Shown here one piece after another: positions 1 to 11,072 of a stretch of DNA of 64,000 bases. The notes beneath the pieces are model-generated. The model made no database searches. It was not told where the DNA came from and saw nothing but the letters and a program-made list of their open reading frames with translations. The position numbers and the translations under genes are program-made. How positions within the stretch are numbered: the stretch's first letter is position 1; every line of letters begins with the position of its first letter. The stretch is from Lentinus brumalis. Taxonomy: Eukaryota; Basidiomycota; Agaricomycetes; Polyporales; Polyporaceae. The DNA is taken from the NCBI GenBank assembly GCA_001792895.1, contig MARA01000030.1:186001-250000 (forward strand), written 5' to 3'.

Positions 1-463
1 AAGGTCCCGCGCGGCAACGACGTTGCCGCAGAAGTCACAGCGCACAGATCATCGCATGCGCAGGTGCTCTGTTCGAGCATCGATTGCTCCCGCTCACTCG
101 GCGATAGACAGTCCATGAACAGAACAGATTGCAACCCAGCCCATGCAGTCACCGGTTCCCGCTGAACGGTGAGAGCACTCTGTTCCTCGTCAGTGTCGTC
201 ACCCAGTTTGCGTAACCTCATTTTCTCATATCTCAGACATCTAACAGCTTCTGCCTGATGACGGGCGGTCAGACCGGTCAGGCACCCACGCTAATCACTG
301 CAACAGTTCCCTCGGGGCACGCCCTCCGCGCGACCCATGTATACCGCCGGCTTCTGTTACTCCACCTCTCCAATCCTCCACTCACTCCCTAGGTTGAAAA
401 TCCTCTATTTATCGCTGCCTTCGGTCATCGGCGTGCGGTTCGCTCGACAAGACCTAGGACGGC

Positions 464-2147
464 ATGTCCGATCCGCAACTTGTGGATGACACTACTCATG
501 CGGTCCAATATGCCCTGGATGGATTTGGGATCAGCTCGTCGACGAGGTTGACGGCACGAGGCACGGTGCTGCAAAGGAGGGGCTGACGGTCTCTCTCGGG
601 TTCTCTGGTGAGTGAGCAGTCCCTCCGTCGTTGTATCGGAGGCTGAATGCTCAGGATGATAGGCACCGGCATCACGGTCGTTGGGACCCTCGGTTCTTCG
701 GACACCAATGGGCAGCCTCGTACATCGTACGCGATTGATGGCAGTGTGGTCAGCACCTACAACGCCCCCAACACGCCCTCCGGTCAGACGCACTACAACG
801 TGACGTTCTTCTCGACGCGCAACCTGTCCCCAGGAGACCACGAGATTGTCATCACGAACCTCGACGGGACGAACCCCAACCACTACTGGCTGGACTACTT
901 CCTTATTTACAAGTCACCTCCGGCGAACAGCGATCCGGTGCCTAGTAGCAAGCCGCCATCCCCACCTTCGAGCTCAGCGACCACAACCTCACACTCGTTT
1001 TCGTCCACAATCACTTCTAATCCACCGCAAATGCCTTCGCCGTCATCTACGGTGACAACGACCTCGTCGTCTTCCAGTCCCTCCCTGCCCGGCTCGGCTT
1101 CGGCTTCAAATTCGGATTCGGCCTCGGGGTCTAGCTCGAAGTCCTCTTCGACCACCATCTCAGGCTCGACTACGTCCTCGGCGTCTTCCACATTACCGAC
1201 TAGCTTGCAGGATACGATTGATCCCCTTCCGTTCCAAGTCTCGCAGACATCGGGGTCAGTTTTGGTATCCTCCACTGCGAACAGCACAACACCGCTAGCG
1301 ACGGTGGAAGCGAATGCCTCGCAGCCCGGCAAGGGCCACACCAATGTCGGCGCGATCGCAGGCGGTGTAGCTGGCGGCATCGCTCTGATCCTTCTCCTCG
1401 CGTTCATCTTCCTCTGGAGAAGGCGGCTCAGGAGGGCTCGCGAAGGTGCGCAACCGTCTTCTTCGAACTCGGTCACATAATAACGAACCCACTGCAGACA
1501 TCGAACCGTTCGGGTCAGCCTTACCGCAGACCCACGATGGGTTCTCCCCGCTGCCACCGAGGCGCAACGGTCATCCAGTCAAATCGCAAGAGATGTACTT
1601 CAACCAAATGGCCTTTGCATCCATGCAACCTCCAGCTGGTTGCGTTGCCGGGTCTTCGTATATCACGTCACTGTCATTCCCGGCGGACCCCGCCTTAGAG
1701 CACGCACAATATGCAGGACCCGATCTCGCGACTGGTGCCGGGCACGATGCCCCCAACCAACACTTCACCTCTCCCGGCGCCGATCCTTTCGCCACCACGA
1801 AGGCGCAAGACTCCACCGTATACGAGTCTTCGTCTCCTCCTTCAAGTTCTGCATCGTCCACCACCCGCCTAGTTCCCTCCCGCCGTCGGCCGGCATCTCC
1901 TCTGTCAGATACCGCTAGTCCGGTCACGTCCGGATCCGCCACCTCTCTTCTGTTACATACAGAGGTGGCCCGCACGCCCTGGTATTCCCCTCCGCAAGCT
2001 CAGTCTCGCGCGCAGTCGCTCCTTCGTGCATTTTCGTCCAGGAACGGGCGTGGGAGCAGCAGCGCCCGGTCGGTGGTGCAGGACGTCGACTCGGGCTTGC
2101 GGACGTACAACGAGGCCGCGCTGCCGCCGCCATATACCCCGGAGTGA
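464..2147 (+). CDS. Single-pass membrane protein with VDD-type lectin-like ectodomain (frameshifted as read)
   Basis: Three exons fit: 464-607, 663-1445 and 1498-2147, with GT-AG introns of 55 and 52 nt that keep frame. The N-terminus carries a VDDTT motif and later GFSGTGITVVGT and HYWLDYF blocks, typical of a large agaricomycete family of carbohydrate-binding-like ectodomains. A Ser/Thr-rich stalk follows, then a transmembrane segment (about residues 277-300, GGVAGGIALILLLAF) with an RRRLRR stop-transfer and a Pro/Ser-rich cytoplasmic tail. There is no signal peptide, so the start at 464 implies a reverse signal-anchor topology. Exon 1 changes frame at the CCC run at 513-515; one extra C would give 525 aa. 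Receptor or wall-sensor function is inference only. Confidence 0.7.
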
Positions 2148-2652
2148 TCTGCCAATGTCCAGCATTTCAATCATCCGAGCTGTCTGTAGGTAGGCGGTCG
2201 GTTGGGTCCCCCGTCCTGCCCCGCACTAACTCCTTGTACTGACAGATACTTGGTACACTAGTTCGCTAATGTATTGCGTTGTTGTACACCTCGCGAGGCT
2301 GTCTGTCATGATACACGCCCAATCAAATCTGAGATGTGTAAGGCGACACGGAACGCAACATGGAAGACTTCGACTTGCCGCCGACGAGCTCTGATGCGAC
2401 AGATGGACTCGAGACTGAGAGTGAGAGTGACAGACGGCGAGGATAGTCTGGTGATCCCCGTAGCGAGTACATATGGGTTCGTGCGGATTGCTCTGCGACA
2501 GCGACATGTGCGCTGCAATCATATACGGACTAACCTGTTGTCGCCATCCCGCGAGCGCACCGCTCTTTCGTCATATCGGTCCCCTGATATATCACATCCA
2601 TACGTAGATCCCCAAAGATAGGTTGTGATCCTTTGCTATGTCCCTTGAGGGG

Positions 2653-4100
2653 TCATCGCTTCACCGCACCTCCTCGTCCCTTCCCTTGCCGTCGCCCAGC
2701 ATGCGTATCTTCTGGGACATCTAAGAATCCACCAAGCTCCAGTGCGTTACGTGCAGCCTGATTGATGTGCTTGAATCGGTCAGGCCCGAGGTGAATCCCG
2801 CCGAAGTATCGCGTGACGATGACAAGGACATTCTCGACCTCCTGCGCGTGGGGGCAGTATGAGCTCCTCCCGTGTGCGCAAATAGTTTGAAACATGGACG
2901 CACCAGGATCTGGAGCAGGTGTGCTAACCGCCCTCCCGCGGCAGTCTCTCCATCGTCGTCGTTGTCTGACGGCGCCACGTTGAGGGGCCTCGTCATGCAC
3001 GAAAGGGGGAAGTGAGCGTACCTTGATGAAGAACGTTACCGACACGACACCTCCATGCATTGATGATTGGGTGCGCGGCGCGAGCGATCTTCCGGTCTGA
3101 CATGAGATGTGCGAGGATTAGGGGCACCTGCGGAATAGCATGAGCACGTCGGTCCGGCGAAGTATGAGACGGACACGCACCTGTGAGGGATCTGTTATTC
3201 GACATGCACGACCGACGAACGCGCTCTTGCGGTCGACGATTGGTTCGGTCTCGATGATAGTGATCCCAGGCGGCATCTCAGCAGGTACCTCTGGGACCGT
3301 GCGGGCTACTCTGGTGTTCCCGCTCTCGGTATCTTGCTGTGGATGCCCGTTCTCGCCGACTTCGTTCCCGTGCCGCTCATCTCCCCGCAATAACTCGCTG
3401 ACCTTCTTCTCGCTCATACGCTCGCCAAGCCACTCCGTACACCGCTCCTTGACCCATTCCAGCCCATCGAAGACGCACTCTGCTCCTGGGGTCCACTCGA
3501 CGGCGCCGCGAGAGATGTAGGTTCGCAGGACAGTTCCGAAGAGAGGCGCATCGACGCCATATGGGCCGATATACCGCGAGAGGAGCTGGAGTTGTGGCGG
3601 CGCAGAGGAAGGGTAGGTCGGCGGAAGTGAGACAAGTATTGTGACAGGATGTGAAGACCCTTCGTCATCGGGGGTTTCGATGCTACGATCGTCAATGTCG
3701 ATACTTCAGATACGCTAGGAAAAACCGCAGTGACAGACACGCACATACCTGAGTGTGACCTCATAACGGATCGTCCCCGGCTCTGCTCGAGGGCTCGCTG
3801 CCTGCACGCTGCGGTCGGGCGGCGACTGACTCCCCGAGCGCGACGGCCTCCAAATCTTCACAGCCTCTTCTCCGTAGATACTCTGAAGTACTGCGCGTCC
3901 AGACAAGCGAAGACATGGACGCGCAGAGATAGCGCACGACCGAGAGGGACAAGTCAGACGGATGAGGGCTTTCTGCGGATGGTCGCCAGAGATGAAGGGC
4001 GCGCACCGCCGAGTTCCGACGCGATGGATTCGCGCGCCGGGTCTGCGTCCGCAGACAGCTGGGCGATGAGATCGTCCACCGTTTCCGGCGTGGATGTCAT
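2653..4100 (-). CDS. YIH1: YIH1/IMPACT homologue: RWD domain plus IMPACT domain
   Basis: Six exons join in frame: 4100-4007, 3890-3749, 3682-3181, 3127-3022, 2965-2904 and 2841-2653, giving 364 aa. The N-terminal RWD domain shows LQSIYGEEAV, IRYEVTL and the diagnostic LPPTYPSSAPP. After a charged linker comes the IMPACT domain, with EPIVDRKSAFVGRA, DRKIARAAHPI, DDDGETAAGGRL and RYFGGIHLGPDRF. In yeast and mammals YIH1/IMPACT binds GCN1 through its RWD domain and restrains GCN2 activation during amino-acid starvation, in the cytosol. All splice sites are GT-AG and no frame breaks are visible. It converges on the membrane-protein gene to its left. Confidence 0.93.
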
Positions 4101-4302
4101 AGTCGTGCGCTCGGCAGGTGGCAAGACTGAATCTGACGCTACGACTGCTGTCGGGCTGAACAGGTTGGAAGGATCTTGGCTAGGGTGTTAACCACCGCAA
4201 GGTCTAACCACCGAAGGACGAGAAGCTCAGGAGACGTCGTGGCGGAAGTAGAGCAAGGAGGGAATCGACCTGTCGCTCGCGGGGCGAAGAGTTTCCCAAC
4301 GC

Positions 4303-4314
4303 TAGGGTTAGGGT
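4303..4314. promoter_or_regulatory. Telobox-like TTAGGG dimer upstream of YIH1
   Basis: The plus strand reads ctagggttaggg, i.e. CCCTAACCCTAG in the direction of YIH1 transcription, about 200 bp upstream of its start codon. Two TTAGGG units can bind telomere-repeat Myb proteins, which act as promoter factors in fungi. It is only two units long, so chance occurrence is quite possible. Confidence 0.25.
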
Positions 4315-4717
4315 ATCTACTGAGTTGAACCAAATGCCATCAAGTAGTTGATCTTGAGCCAACGACCATCCATACAGCTCGTCCAAATACCACATCGCAT
4401 TCCTTTCGGATCTCTTTCAAAGACTTCGACTACGATCTCATTACAGTCCACGAACTGGCAGGATCGGACCTAGCAGGACGAGGTCGCTGGCTTGCGACTC
4501 TACACATCAAGAACTTGAGCTACTTAAGCACTTCAATCGAGTACGTCAAGGGGCTTCCGCTGGACAAGAAGAACAAGCTTCTGAGGTCGCCAGGCTCTAG
4601 CGCATTGCTACGAATCTCTCTTCTGAGACGTCAGCAGACAGCTTCGAGTGATATTAATCGTTGGTCGGACTCACCATCGAAGAGAACTATATCTTCAGTT
4701 CTCGCGTTCTCCACGTA

Positions 4718-4994
4718 CTGTACCATTTCGAATTGTTCGACCAGCCCTGTGACCCGTGACAGGCCGATTTCGTCGAACATATTCGACCAACCGGCCGGTG
4801 ACCGTGACATTGGGCGAAAATTCGACCAAAATTAGCCACAAATAGGGCGCGCGACAGCGCGCCGCCCCCGGCATATGTTAGCGCCGGCCGGGTGGTTTCG
4901 ACCAGCCTCCAAGTGACGCGTGACAGGCGCCCAAATTCCGACCAATTCGGGGGCCTGTTATGCGTGACTGGTCGAACAATTCGAAATGGTACAG
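4718..4994. mobile_element. MITE with perfect 27-bp terminal inverted repeats, TA target
   Basis: The first 27 bp (4718-4744, starting ctgtaccatttcg) are the exact reverse complement of the last 27 bp (4968-4994). TA flanks both ends (4716-4717 and 4995-4996), as expected of a Tc1/mariner-type TA duplication. The 277-bp interior has no coding capacity and holds further short GTGAC-type repeats in both orientations. It interrupts exon 2 of the F-box gene; removing it with one TA restores the frame. The transposase family is inferred only from the target site and size. Confidence 0.88.
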
Positions 4995-5120
4995 TACACC
5001 CGCACTCTCTCCCCTTCCCACTCCGGAATCTCTCGCACTTCGCGCGGCGCGCCATCTTTGTCACGGATGATTCGCCACCACCTCCTGTGGGTCCCATTCT
5101 TGGTGTAATCTTCACGCCAG

Positions 5121-5136
5121 TCAAGGCTGACTTCTT
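5121..5136. repeat. LINE target-site duplication, left copy
   Basis: tcaaggctgacttctt occurs here directly before the LINE poly(T) and again at 27465-27480. On the minus strand both copies encode the same EEVSL stretch of the F-box protein. A 16-bp duplication is usual for target-primed reverse transcription. Confidence 0.92.
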
Positions 5137-5151
5137 TTTTTTTTTTTTTTT

Positions 5152-5377
5152 GGTGGGGCGCATATTATCCTGAGTCACATTGGTCCCCATGGGGGCTTGT
5201 GGTGTGGCTCGTGGCCAGAGAATTCTGGCCGGATGCGCTGAACGACTCACCCGGGCCATGGGCCTGGGATGCGACGTTATAAGTTAGTGACCACCGCGAG
5301 GAAATGCATTTACGCACGGTGTGTGGGACTCAAGCGTGGACGGTGGGGAAAGTCGGTGGAGTGGCCACCGACCTTCC
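5152..5377 (-). other. LINE 3' untranslated region
   Basis: This stretch lies between the ORF2 stop and the poly(A) tract. No reading frame or recognisable structure was seen in it. Confidence 0.7.
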
Positions 5378-8300
5378 TCACCTCCCACGCTTAATACCCA
5401 CTAAAACCCCGCTGTTCGTCACCCATCTGGGTGGTAGTTGCGCGCTGTTCTCTATAATCGGTGACCATATCCGCTCCACATCCTTCGGTTTCAAGGCTCT
5501 CTTCCCCCTGGATATCGCTGCTGTCCTCCGGTCCAGGTTTAGCCTCGATTCTAGTGTTGAGTAGAAGCGGTTGGTAATCTCAGGTTCGGTGAACTCTATC
5601 CCCTCCTTTTGGATGACTCGTTCGCAGCGCAATTTCCAGATCAGGTGTAGAGCCTCGGTACAGATTATGCACCAGAGATTCTCTGTCGCTGTCTTCCGTG
5701 TCCCGTCCGCTGCCTTGAAGACCGCGCATGCCGCCCCGAAGGCCATACTCCAGCTTGGCTCGTGCCAGGTTGCATTCGTGAGTAGCCACGTCGTTTTCAA
5801 CAGTGTCCATATGATCTCCTGGCCCTTCGCTTCGCATTCGAATACTATGTGCGACATTGTCTCGCACTCTCCACACACAGCACAGAAGGCCCGCGCCTGG
5901 AGCTCTGCCGACATATTCGGTCGCATCCAGTGAGTTCCTATCATATAACCATCGTGCAGCGCCATCCACATGAACTGCGACGCTGAGCGTGAGACGTGTC
6001 GAGCTCTCAGCGATGTCCAGATTGTCTCATCGTGCAGTTGAACACCAAAGGTCGTCTGCATGCCGCTTGTGATTCTGTCCATGTTGGCGGTCGCTCGCGG
6101 TCTGGGCTTCGTTTGCTTGTCTCGCCTCCGGCGTATGGCGTGGTAGGCCAGTCGTTGAGTCATCGCCTGTAGCTTAGCCCCTGATAGCCTGACCTGAGGT
6201 GGAATGTGTGTACTGATGTGGTCTTCGGTCGGTTTCGCAGCTCCCTCCGCCGCGAGCTTGTCCGCGGCTTCGTTTCTCGGATGGCCACTGTGGCCTTTGA
6301 CCCATTTGAAAATGGTGTGCGCCTTGCGTGTCCGCAGCCTGGCGATCGTCGCGCAGGTAAGGCTCGCATTCTTCTGGAGGATATATCCTGTGTCCTCATG
6401 TTTCTGCCGCCATTTCGTAATTGAGTCCATTGTTGTTTGCGAGTCAGTCTCGTGTATGACTCTTGTGTGGTTGTCTGCTCTCGTCGTTGCTAGTAGTGTT
6501 GCCACGATTTCGCCTGTCTGATTCGTCTGTTCCAGAGATCCCGGGAGCCGGAAGCTGCAGTTCAGAGTGTGGCCCGCCTCGACGAAGACTCCAGCTCCTG
6601 CTCGTGCAGCTAACTCTCCGTTGTGAGTGCAAGACCCGTCGGTCGCCACAGTCAGTTCGGCTCCATTCTCCTCCAGGCCCGTCTCGGGGAGTTCATTCGA
6701 TATCGGAGTGTTGTCCGTGAATATCCGGACAGTGTGACCGAGATCTCCGTATGTGGTTACGCATCTGTCAAAGGGGACGAGGTCGCTCTTCCGCTCGAGT
6801 TCCTTACGCAGGTTCGCCATTGTCAGCCGCTCGAGGTCCTCGGGCTGTGCGCTGCTCGGATTCCACTTGTCCGGGAGCGTACGTATCATCGCTTTCGCTC
6901 GCATGCTGCATAGGTGCGGGTTCCTACATCCGTCCTCCGTTCGCATGCGCGTGCAGTCCTCGCAGCTGCAGGACGCTCTCGGTTTGTGCGTACTTCGGTC
7001 TATTGTTCGGCCGAGGTGCACGAAGTCCGCGACCGTCCTTGCCTTGTGCGCCTGCTGTATGCAGGTGAGCAGTCTGGACGGCACCGTTAGTCGTCCTAAG
7101 CTAACCCGATCTGCGTATACGTGGTCCCACATGGGCATTGCCCGCAGTATCTCCTTGGAGAAAGCGAGTCCTTCAAGTCGAACGCCGTACTTCTTAGCTG
7201 CGTTCATCATACTACTGAGTTCCTCCGGTAGCCCGTTGACCTTTGGTTTCCATTTTTGTAGGAACGGGTTGATCCGCAGCTCCGCCTGCTTGGGCATGCA
7301 GTTCTTCGGGACATGGTTCGCGAGTAGCTCGTCAGCGATGTAGGCCCATGTCGGTCGTTCCGTGCTGAAGTCTAGGTAAGCCTTGAGCCACATTATGTCA
7401 ATGGCTTCGTTTCTGGCCTCGAGATCGATGAGTCCTATTCCTCCCTGTGACACGGGCAAGTATAGGTGTTCCATGCCGACTGGGGTGTTATGACGGTCGT
7501 CCCACAGGTAGCTTCTGATAATTTTCTTCAGCCTTGCGAGGATGGTTTCCGGCATACGCTGAACCGTCGTTAGGAACTGTGTCATGCCTCCCACAATCAT
7601 TTGTGCGACATGTCGCTTCCCATGGATCGTCGCATGGCCAGCCCTCCATCGCGCAATGACGTCCATGAGTGGCTTTCGCATCGCGACTATCTTATTCAGT
7701 ACAAGCGTCCATACGTTTACCTGATCGACTCCGTTCCCGAAGAAGGCGCCAAGGATACGGACTGCTTCTCCCTCCTGTGCTACGTGGACTCCGCTCGGGT
7801 AGTTGCCCCATTTTCCGGTGATTCGGTAAGTACTCGCCATTTCTTCTCTAAAGTCAGCGCTGCCCAGAGGGATAATCTCCGTCTTGGTAATGTTAAATCT
7901 CGCCTTGGCGGCCGAGCACCAGGTATCGAGCACTGTCTGGAGGGTGTTGAAATCGTCCTGTCTGGAGAGATAGACCGTCGTGTCGTCGGCGAAAAGCACG
8001 GCTTTGAGGACCTCGTCACACCTCGGAATGCGGAAGCCTTCAAGGTCGGACTGTCGTATCATTGCCGACAGGGGCTCAATTGCGAGGTCGAAGAGTAGAC
8101 ATGAGAGCGGATCGCCCTGTCGTACCCCTCTGAAAACGCGGTACGCCCTGCTCAGGATGCCGTTGATCATAACTGATGTTTCTGCGCGCGCGTATAGAGA
8201 TTGGACAAGCTTTATGAGAGTAGCTGGTACTCCGAATCTTTCTAGTACCTTCCATAGGTAGTCGTGGGATATTTTATCATACGCTTTCTCCTGGTCCAGA

Positions 8301-10726
8301 GCGACGATCGCTCCGTCCACCTCATTTACCTCAGTCCAGCTCATCATCATCCTGGCCAGCTGCGTATGGTTATGAATCTTCCTACCAGGCACAAACCCTG
8401 CTTGAGCCTTGTGAATGAGGCGCGGTGCGACTTCTGCGAGCCGGACGGCCAGGGATTTGCTCAAAAGTTTATAGTCAGTGTTAAGCAAGGTGATTGGTCG
8501 GTAGTTGACAACCCTCGTGCGTTCACCTTTCTCTTTGTAGATCGGTGCCATCCATCCGCGCGCGAAGGACGTGTTGCGGTCCACACCGTAGACTCTCATG
8601 TCCTCAAAGGCTTCCCTGAGCAGGCGCACAATGTCGAAGGTTGTACGACCCGTGTGTCTCATGTCCTCCACATATCTCGCATTCAGTGTCTTCCACAATT
8701 CGAACGGGATGCCGTCGATTCCGGGCGAAGATCCGTTTTTCGAGAAACGCAGGGACATTCTAACCTCCTCGTACGTTATCTCGCCACCCAGGCCCTCAGC
8801 CTCCAGGTTCGTGACTCTCGCGTGTAGGCTATCGAGCGCCGCGGTGATGTCTTTGGCCCTCTCGTTCTCTGGCCTTGCCTGAGGTTCGTCGCGCTGAACG
8901 CGCATGTGATGCACTCTCGCCATCTCGGCCATCTTGACCGAATCCGTCTCGTAGGTCTTTTCGCCAGCTACTCCGAGCACTCCTTCGCGTTCAAAGGCAC
9001 TAATGATATCTCTGGGTGCACATTCGCGGTGCAATCTGGACCAGTATTTCGTCGGTCTGTCTCCGTAGAGACGGTGAGTGGCTCGCGATTGTTGTTGTTG
9101 TTGCTTGAACCGTCGTTGCTTAAGTTGACGTATCTGTTTCGTTAGTGCCTCCGCTTCCGCGACTTTAGCTTGCTCCGTCAGGCTTCGGTTTGCTTTCACT
9201 GTCCGCAGGGTCTTCTCTCTTTCGCGTATCTCTGCCACAAGCCTCGGGATCACTTCTTTTTCCCTCGTCCGTGCGAGCTTCATAGCTGCCGCCTTGAAGC
9301 GGTATAGGATCCGTTGCGGGTTCACGTCGGCCGTTCTCGTGCCCGCGGCTTCAAGTTCTGCGAGCTCGCGCATCATCTCCTCGCCGCATGCCTTCAGTTC
9401 CCTGCTCAGCTTCTTGTCCTTGAGTAGGCTGAGTGGGAAGGTCGGTCGGCCCTCGCCCACGACCGGGGCGTTTTCAGGCGTAAGTTGTACTAGTATCAGG
9501 CTATGGTCAGTTTTCACCCCCGCCTCGCAGATCCGCCATTCTCTTGCATTGTCGAAGAGTTTGGGCGTGACATATATTCTGTCTAGCCTGGAGAAAACAG
9601 CCGCTTTCCCTGTCCCTCTATGGAAGGTATACTCGCGCGTGTTGGGGTAGGTGAGTCTCCAGCCGTCCGCGAGCATTAATCCCAGGCTAAGTTTCAGGTC
9701 GTCTAGCGCAGGTATCGACTGGTCAGGTCCGTCCGTGATGGGCAGTCTGTCTAGACTGTCCTCAACATTATTGAAATCCCCTGCTAGCAACTGCGGCTTG
9801 GGGCACAGGGGATGCTCCTCGTAGTATCTGCGCACGTTATTGAAGAAGCGTGTACATTCCGGGACCCCATCTGAGGTGGGAGCGTAGATACACAGGACGT
9901 GCTTGCGGTCCCCTCCTTGACAAGTGACAGAGACCTGGATCGCCTTCCCGGGTATCACCTCTATAGCGGTGGCATCAGATGCATTGATATATCTATTATT
10001 CAGGACGACCGCCACTCCGTCTCGTTGGGTGGGGGCTTCAGGATGCTCAGAATAGAAGATTCGGATCTTTCTGGCAAACATCTTGTGTATTGCGGCAGTG
10101 CGTTCCGCCGTTAAGTGTGTCTCTTGCAGTAAGAGGATTCCAATCCTATGCTCAGACATTACCCTATATATTCGCCCCCATTTGTTCCCTGGGTGGTCAC
10201 GGATGAGGTTTCCAAACCCGTTCATGTTCAGGGATGCGAGCTGTATCGCCGATCTTCTCTCGTCCTTTCCTTTCCTTCCCTCCTTTTTCCTGGAGCTGGG
10301 TTCAGCCGCAGTTTGCGTCGTACGCCTTGATGCAGTGTTTGCGGGCTCTGCACTCGAGTTGTTGCCTCGCCTTCCTATCATGTCGCCCGGGTCTGTGTTT
10401 AGTGTAACGTTCTCGTTCACCCTGTCCTCGGAGAATTGTGTGCCTCCGTTCTCTTCCCGGTGGTCATCGAGCTCTCGGCGGGCACACGTGTCTGAGAGCT
10501 CTCTCACCGGGTCGAAGCGCCTATAGCCGTGACCATTTTGTTCGCCCGAAAGTGATGTGGTAGGGGTTATGTTTGAGTTCGCAGTTGCAGTGTGTCGACC
10601 GGGGTACAACCATACCCCCGGTCTAAGACGGATGTATACCCTCCGTCGGAGGCGACGAATGCGAACTAACTCAGCTGCGGTTGCCTCGTTATGAACGCTT
10701 GCTCGCGAGAGCACGACTCGTCTCAC
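5378..10726 (-). CDS. LINE ORF2: APE endonuclease, reverse transcriptase, RNase H
   Basis: A 1782-residue open frame without interruption. The apurinic-type endonuclease spans about residues 160-415, with conserved NMNGFG, LLQETH, GDFNN, RLDRIY and KTDHS. The reverse transcriptase runs about 660-930, with YRPITLLN, AFVPGR-like AGFVPGRKIHNH, LDQEKAYDK, RQGDPLS and catalytic FADD. The RNase H is at about 1358-1500, with its four acidic residues visible in ATDGS, TGEIVA, ETDSQ and NEAADKLA. Near residue 1610 is a Cys-rich CAVCGEC..H..C motif. The domain order and the RNase H match the Tad1 clade. All catalytic residues look intact, so it may still make active enzyme. Confidence 0.96.
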   Translation of the reverse strand: MRRVVLSRASVHNEATAAELVRIRRLRRRVYIRLRPGVWLYPGRHTATANSNITPTTSLSGEQNGHGYRRFDPVRELSDTCARRELDDHREENGGTQFSEDRVNENVTLNTDPGDMIGRRGNNSSAEPANTASRRTTQTAAEPSSRKKEGRKGKDERRSAIQLASLNMNGFGNLIRDHPGNKWGRIYRVMSEHRIGILLLQETHLTAERTAAIHKMFARKIRIFYSEHPEAPTQRDGVAVVLNNRYINASDATAIEVIPGKAIQVSVTCQGGDRKHVLCIYAPTSDGVPECTRFFNNVRRYYEEHPLCPKPQLLAGDFNNVEDSLDRLPITDGPDQSIPALDDLKLSLGLMLADGWRLTYPNTREYTFHRGTGKAAVFSRLDRIYVTPKLFDNAREWRICEAGVKTDHSLILVQLTPENAPVVGEGRPTFPLSLLKDKKLSRELKACGEEMMRELAELEAAGTRTADVNPQRILYRFKAAAMKLARTREKEVIPRLVAEIREREKTLRTVKANRSLTEQAKVAEAEALTKQIRQLKQRRFKQQQQQSRATHRLYGDRPTKYWSRLHRECAPRDIISAFEREGVLGVAGEKTYETDSVKMAEMARVHHMRVQRDEPQARPENERAKDITAALDSLHARVTNLEAEGLGGEITYEEVRMSLRFSKNGSSPGIDGIPFELWKTLNARYVEDMRHTGRTTFDIVRLLREAFEDMRVYGVDRNTSFARGWMAPIYKEKGERTRVVNYRPITLLNTDYKLLSKSLAVRLAEVAPRLIHKAQAGFVPGRKIHNHTQLARMMMSWTEVNEVDGAIVALDQEKAYDKISHDYLWKVLERFGVPATLIKLVQSLYARAETSVMINGILSRAYRVFRGVRQGDPLSCLLFDLAIEPLSAMIRQSDLEGFRIPRCDEVLKAVLFADDTTVYLSRQDDFNTLQTVLDTWCSAAKARFNITKTEIIPLGSADFREEMASTYRITGKWGNYPSGVHVAQEGEAVRILGAFFGNGVDQVNVWTLVLNKIVAMRKPLMDVIARWRAGHATIHGKRHVAQMIVGGMTQFLTTVQRMPETILARLKKIIRSYLWDDRHNTPVGMEHLYLPVSQGGIGLIDLEARNEAIDIMWLKAYLDFSTERPTWAYIADELLANHVPKNCMPKQAELRINPFLQKWKPKVNGLPEELSSMMNAAKKYGVRLEGLAFSKEILRAMPMWDHVYADRVSLGRLTVPSRLLTCIQQAHKARTVADFVHLGRTIDRSTHKPRASCSCEDCTRMRTEDGCRNPHLCSMRAKAMIRTLPDKWNPSSAQPEDLERLTMANLRKELERKSDLVPFDRCVTTYGDLGHTVRIFTDNTPISNELPETGLEENGAELTVATDGSCTHNGELAARAGAGVFVEAGHTLNCSFRLPGSLEQTNQTGEIVATLLATTRADNHTRVIHETDSQTTMDSITKWRQKHEDTGYILQKNASLTCATIARLRTRKAHTIFKWVKGHSGHPRNEAADKLAAEGAAKPTEDHISTHIPPQVRLSGAKLQAMTQRLAYHAIRRRRDKQTKPRPRATANMDRITSGMQTTFGVQLHDETIWTSLRARHVSRSASQFMWMALHDGYMIGTHWMRPNMSAELQARAFCAVCGECETMSHIVFECEAKGQEIIWTLLKTTWLLTNATWHEPSWSMAFGAACAVFKAADGTRKTATENLWCIICTEALHLIWKLRCERVIQKEGIEFTEPEITNRFYSTLESRLNLDRRTAAISRGKRALKPKDVERIWSPIIENSAQLPPRWVTNSGVLVGIKRGR

Positions 10727-11072
10727 CTAAATAGGCTGCCGTTGTTCGTACCAGTAGAGCTTCCTGTGCAATGCAGTAAATTTCGCCCTACTGGGGCCCG
10801 CGTTTTCTGGCGACACCGCCTATCGCCATGCGCCGTGCTATACCAGTCTCGGATGGCCATCCCGAGCGCACACCGCGGCCGTCTTACGACAGCCTGATCT
10901 TCTGCATGTTAGCTTCGCGGCGCCTGGAGGGCGTCGCTCGTATCTTCAGAGAGAGAGTGAGTGGGGAGAGTTATATTACTTGGTATTACGATACTTCAGA
11001 GAGCTTAGTCCATGAGCCTCGTGCTAGACAGACGAGAGCGCTTCCTCGCCGCGGTTCCAAAAAGTTCGTCTA
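10727..11072 (-). other. Spacer between LINE ORF1 and ORF2
   Basis: About 350 nt with no supported coding frame on the element strand. It presumably serves translation of ORF2 downstream of ORF1; the mechanism is not visible. Confidence 0.5.

Larger units (their letters stand above)
4597..5136 (-). pseudogene. F-box gene, displaced 3' part (exon 2 end and exon 3)
   Basis: This minus-strand stretch carries the conserved C-terminal block of the local F-box family (HRRWWRIIRDKDG, VREIPEWEGERVRVY), then the ENARTEDIVLFDG end of exon 2 (to 4675). An intron of 55 nt follows, then a 23-nt last exon (4619-4597) ending ERFVAMR-stop. It lies 3' of the LINE poly(A) and continues the gene whose 5' part is at 27465-28895. 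A MITE splits the VY codon region at 4716-4996. With LINE, MITE and duplicated target bases removed, the exon lengths (1149, 388, 23) give an open frame of 519 aa, so the break is transposon-made. Confidence 0.9.

Noticed and set aside
907..1557. Long antisense frame of 216 codons opposite the membrane-protein gene
   Set aside because: It is Asp/Glu-rich only because it mirrors the Ser-rich stalk on the other strand, and it has no domain.
4303..4314. Interstitial telomere or chromosome end
   Set aside because: Only two TTAGGG units within a gene-bearing region; kept only as a weak telobox.
5131..5151. Poly(T) as an independent microsatellite
   Set aside because: It sits exactly at the LINE 3' end beside the target duplication, so it is the reverse complement of the poly(A) tail.
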